From positions 919 to 8,605 of the forward strand of contig DNDO01000065.1 in the NCBI GenBank assembly GCA_003484265.1: a stretch of 7,687 nt of DNA. The letters are read 5' to 3'. The stretch is from Anaerolineae bacterium. GTDB lineage: Bacteria > Chloroflexota > Anaerolineae > Anaerolineales > Villigracilaceae. The notes beneath the pieces are model-generated. The model made no database searches and was not told the DNA's origin. It was given only the letters and a program-made list of their open reading frames with translations. Every line of letters starts with the position of its first letter. Within the stretch, counting starts at the first letter, position 1. The position numbers were made by a program, and so were the translations under genes. Shown here piece by piece: positions 6,703 through 7,687 of this stretch.

Positions 6703-6714
6703 GAACGTGTGTTC
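6703..6714 (-). promoter_or_regulatory. Probable LexA (SOS) operator of uvrB, Gram-positive type
   Basis: GAAC-GTGT-GTTC is a perfect palindrome of the GAAC-N4-GTTC class bound by LexA/DinR in Bacillus and other Gram-positive bacteria. Read in the uvrB direction (A-GAAC-ACAC-GTTC-C), it matches 13 of 14 positions of the consensus CGAACRNRYGTTYC. It lies 28 nt before the uvrB ATG and covers the transcription start predicted from the adjacent -10 box, a position where bound repressor would block initiation. The lexA gene itself is not in the window. Confidence 0.75.
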
Positions 6715-6717
6715 TAA

Positions 6718-6726
6718 ATTGTAACA
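6718..6726 (-). promoter_or_regulatory. Extended -10 promoter of uvrB
   Basis: Read on the minus strand, TGT followed by TACAAT (6723 down to 6718) forms an extended -10 element with five of six matches. Transcription should start near 6710-6711, inside the GAAC-N4-GTTC palindrome, giving a leader of about 37 nt. The expected -35 position (about 6741-6746) has no clear match. Confidence 0.5.
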
Positions 6727-6750
6727 TGAATTATTATATTCATTTTGATG

Positions 6751-6756
6751 TACAAT
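6751..6756 (+). promoter_or_regulatory. -10 box of a probable leaderless promoter for the membrane protein at 6764
   Basis: TACAAT matches five of six -10 bases and ends 7 nt before the ATG at 6764, so the start codon would be at or within a base of the mRNA 5' end. The intervening TTCTTTC has no Shine-Dalgarno-like purine tract, consistent with leaderless translation. Confidence 0.42.
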
Positions 6757-6763
6757 TTCTTTC

Positions 6764-7687
6764 ATGGGCAATACAAAAATTGCAGATATATTAATCTTAA
6801 TTCTCACTGGCTTTCTTGCCTATGGATTACAAGTCCCCTGGCTGGGTTTCTTTCAGGATGATTGGAATTTTGTTTTTTTCTCAAGCTACGAAGGCGCACA
6901 GGGAATATTTGAATTTTTGATACTTGATGGTCGACCAGGTGCCTCCTGGGTTTATATATGGGGATTTTCCCTGTTCGGCTATAAACCAGAATTCTGGCAG
7001 GCATTTTCAATCGTCCTTCGAATATTAACTACTGTCGTTTTTTGGCAAATTCTCAATCAATTTTGGCAAAACCGCCGATATGGAAACCTCGTTATATCCA
7101 TTCTTTTTCTAATCTACCCTTTTTTCACCCTTCAGCCTCTATCGATTGCATATGCACCTCACTTTGCCGCATTTCTTTTTTACATGCTCTCTATTTACCT
7201 TATGACCAAAGCCCAACAAGCACCCTCGCAATATTTATTTTTCACAGCGCCTGCTATTCTACTCACCTTTGGGCATCTTTTCACCGTTGAATACTTCATA
7301 GGGCTCGAACTACTCCGCCCGATTGCTATATGGTATTTCATACAACATACTCCTTACGAAAAAACACCACTGAAACGAGCGAGGTATCTCGCTAAACATT
7401 GGCTTCCATACTTGTTTGTCCTACTTTTCTTCGTCGCTTGGCGGAGCATTATGCTATCAAGCCTCGGCGTTCGAAACGACCCAATAGCATCCTTGTTAGG
7501 GTCGAATAGTATATTATTGCATGTGCTTAAAAACGCACCAGCTGACCTAATATTAATGTTGATAAACACCTGGTTTAAATTATTCGACCCACAGCTCTTT
7601 GTAATTGGACCTATTCGTAATTTATATATCTTTATCATTTCCATTGGAGCCGGGGCTTGTTACTATCTAGCTCTAAAGAATTTCGCA
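6764..7687 (+). CDS. Multi-pass membrane protein, GT-C glycosyltransferase-like; 3' end outside the window
   Basis: The reading frame is open from ATG 6764 to the last base, giving 308 visible residues. It is very rich in Phe, Leu, Ile, Trp and Tyr, with likely membrane helices at about 6-28, 80-98, 108-126, 130-147, 157-175, 213-229 and 284-304. After the first helix comes F-F-Q-D-D-W-N-F (29-36) and then G-R-P-G-A-S (56-61). An acidic pair in the first external loop is the usual catalytic or metal/lipid-sugar site of GT-C enzymes, which move sugars from lipid-linked donors outside the membrane. E-Y-F-I-G-L-E-L-L-R-P (176-186) is another conserved-looking stretch. The family cannot be named with certainty and the C-terminal domain is missing; a transport or polymerase role is possible. 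Sampled 60-nt blocks have 23 and 26 G+C (7081 and 7201), against 36 in a uvrB block (4801). This suggests a different history, or simply the codon bias of a membrane protein. It is divergent from uvrB. Confidence 0.68.
   Translation, partial: MGNTKIADILILILTGFLAYGLQVPWLGFFQDDWNFVFFSSYEGAQGIFEFLILDGRPGASWVYIWGFSLFGYKPEFWQAFSIVLRILTTVVFWQILNQFWQNRRYGNLVISILFLIYPFFTLQPLSIAYAPHFAAFLFYMLSIYLMTKAQQAPSQYLFFTAPAILLTFGHLFTVEYFIGLELLRPIAIWYFIQHTPYEKTPLKRARYLAKHWLPYLFVLLFFVAWRSIMLSSLGVRNDPIASLLGSNSILLHVLKNAPADLILMLINTWFKLFDPQLFVIGPIRNLYIFIISIGAGACYYLALKNFA

Larger units (their letters stand above)
6716..6758. repeat. Inverted 8-bp arms containing two divergent -10 boxes
   Basis: AAATTGTA (6716-6723) and TACAATTT (6751-6758) are exact reverse complements separated by 27 nt of AT-rich sequence. 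Each arm holds the -10 hexamer TACAAT of one of the two divergent genes. The likely RNA polymerase footprints overlap between the arms, so the two promoters probably compete or share a control site. Confidence 0.5.

Noticed and set aside
6804..7644. Frames of 68-96 codons on both strands over the right-hand membrane-protein gene
   Set aside because: The open frame from 6764 to the window end is far longer and has coherent membrane helices; the others are shadows of it.
1..7687. Mobile elements, CRISPR arrays, tRNA or rRNA genes, toxin-antitoxin or defence systems
   Set aside because: I looked for transposase-like proteins, terminal inverted repeats, regularly spaced repeats and tRNA-like folds and found none. 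Gene-free gaps are all under 100 nt.

Overview
The window looks like an ordinary bacterial chromosome segment with moderate G+C. It carries six intact or nearly intact genes plus two that run off the ends. I see no rRNA, tRNA, CRISPR array, insertion sequence or phage gene. The host cannot be fixed from one window. The gene mix (GPH-type transporter beside a bacterial P450, PSCyt1-like haem domain, GT-C-like membrane protein) and a Gram-positive-type LexA box in front of uvrB would fit a Chloroflexota/Anaerolineae-like bacterium. That placement is inference with low to moderate confidence.

Left block (1-1204, + strand): the 3' end of one membrane methyltransferase of the isoprenylcysteine-carboxyl-methyltransferase/PEMT type, a complete tandem paralogue, and a short exported monohaem c-type cytochrome. 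The genes are 18 and 16 nt apart and end at a strong Rho-independent terminator (11-bp perfect stem, five T), so they are probably one operon.

Middle block (about 1210-4607, + strand): an extended -10 promoter leads into a flavin reductase of the nitroreductase superfamily. It keeps the Glu/Tyr/Lys triad with which iodotyrosine deiodinase grips halotyrosines. After a 72-nt gap come a GPH/MFS_2 cation symporter and a cytochrome P450 whose ATG starts one base after the transporter stop. The P450 has the haem Cys, ExxR and C-helix Trp/Arg, but its I-helix has Asp (D259) where nearly all monooxygenases have the oxygen-activating Thr. The three genes could form a small cassette that takes up, dehalogenates and oxidises aromatic or related compounds. 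That pathway is inference; only transporter-P450 coupling is directly suggested by the sequence.

Right block: uvrB lies on the minus strand (4638-6674), converging on the P450 with 30 nt between stops. Its upstream region has an extended -10 and, over the likely transcription start, a perfect GAAC-N4-GTTC palindrome of the Gram-positive LexA/DinR type, so SOS control is likely. A divergent, more AT-rich gene begins at 6764 and is still open at the window end (308 codons visible). It encodes a multi-pass membrane protein with an early Asp-Asp motif like GT-C glycosyltransferases. Its -10 box mirrors that of uvrB and sits 7 nt before the ATG with no Shine-Dalgarno sequence, suggesting a leaderless transcript.
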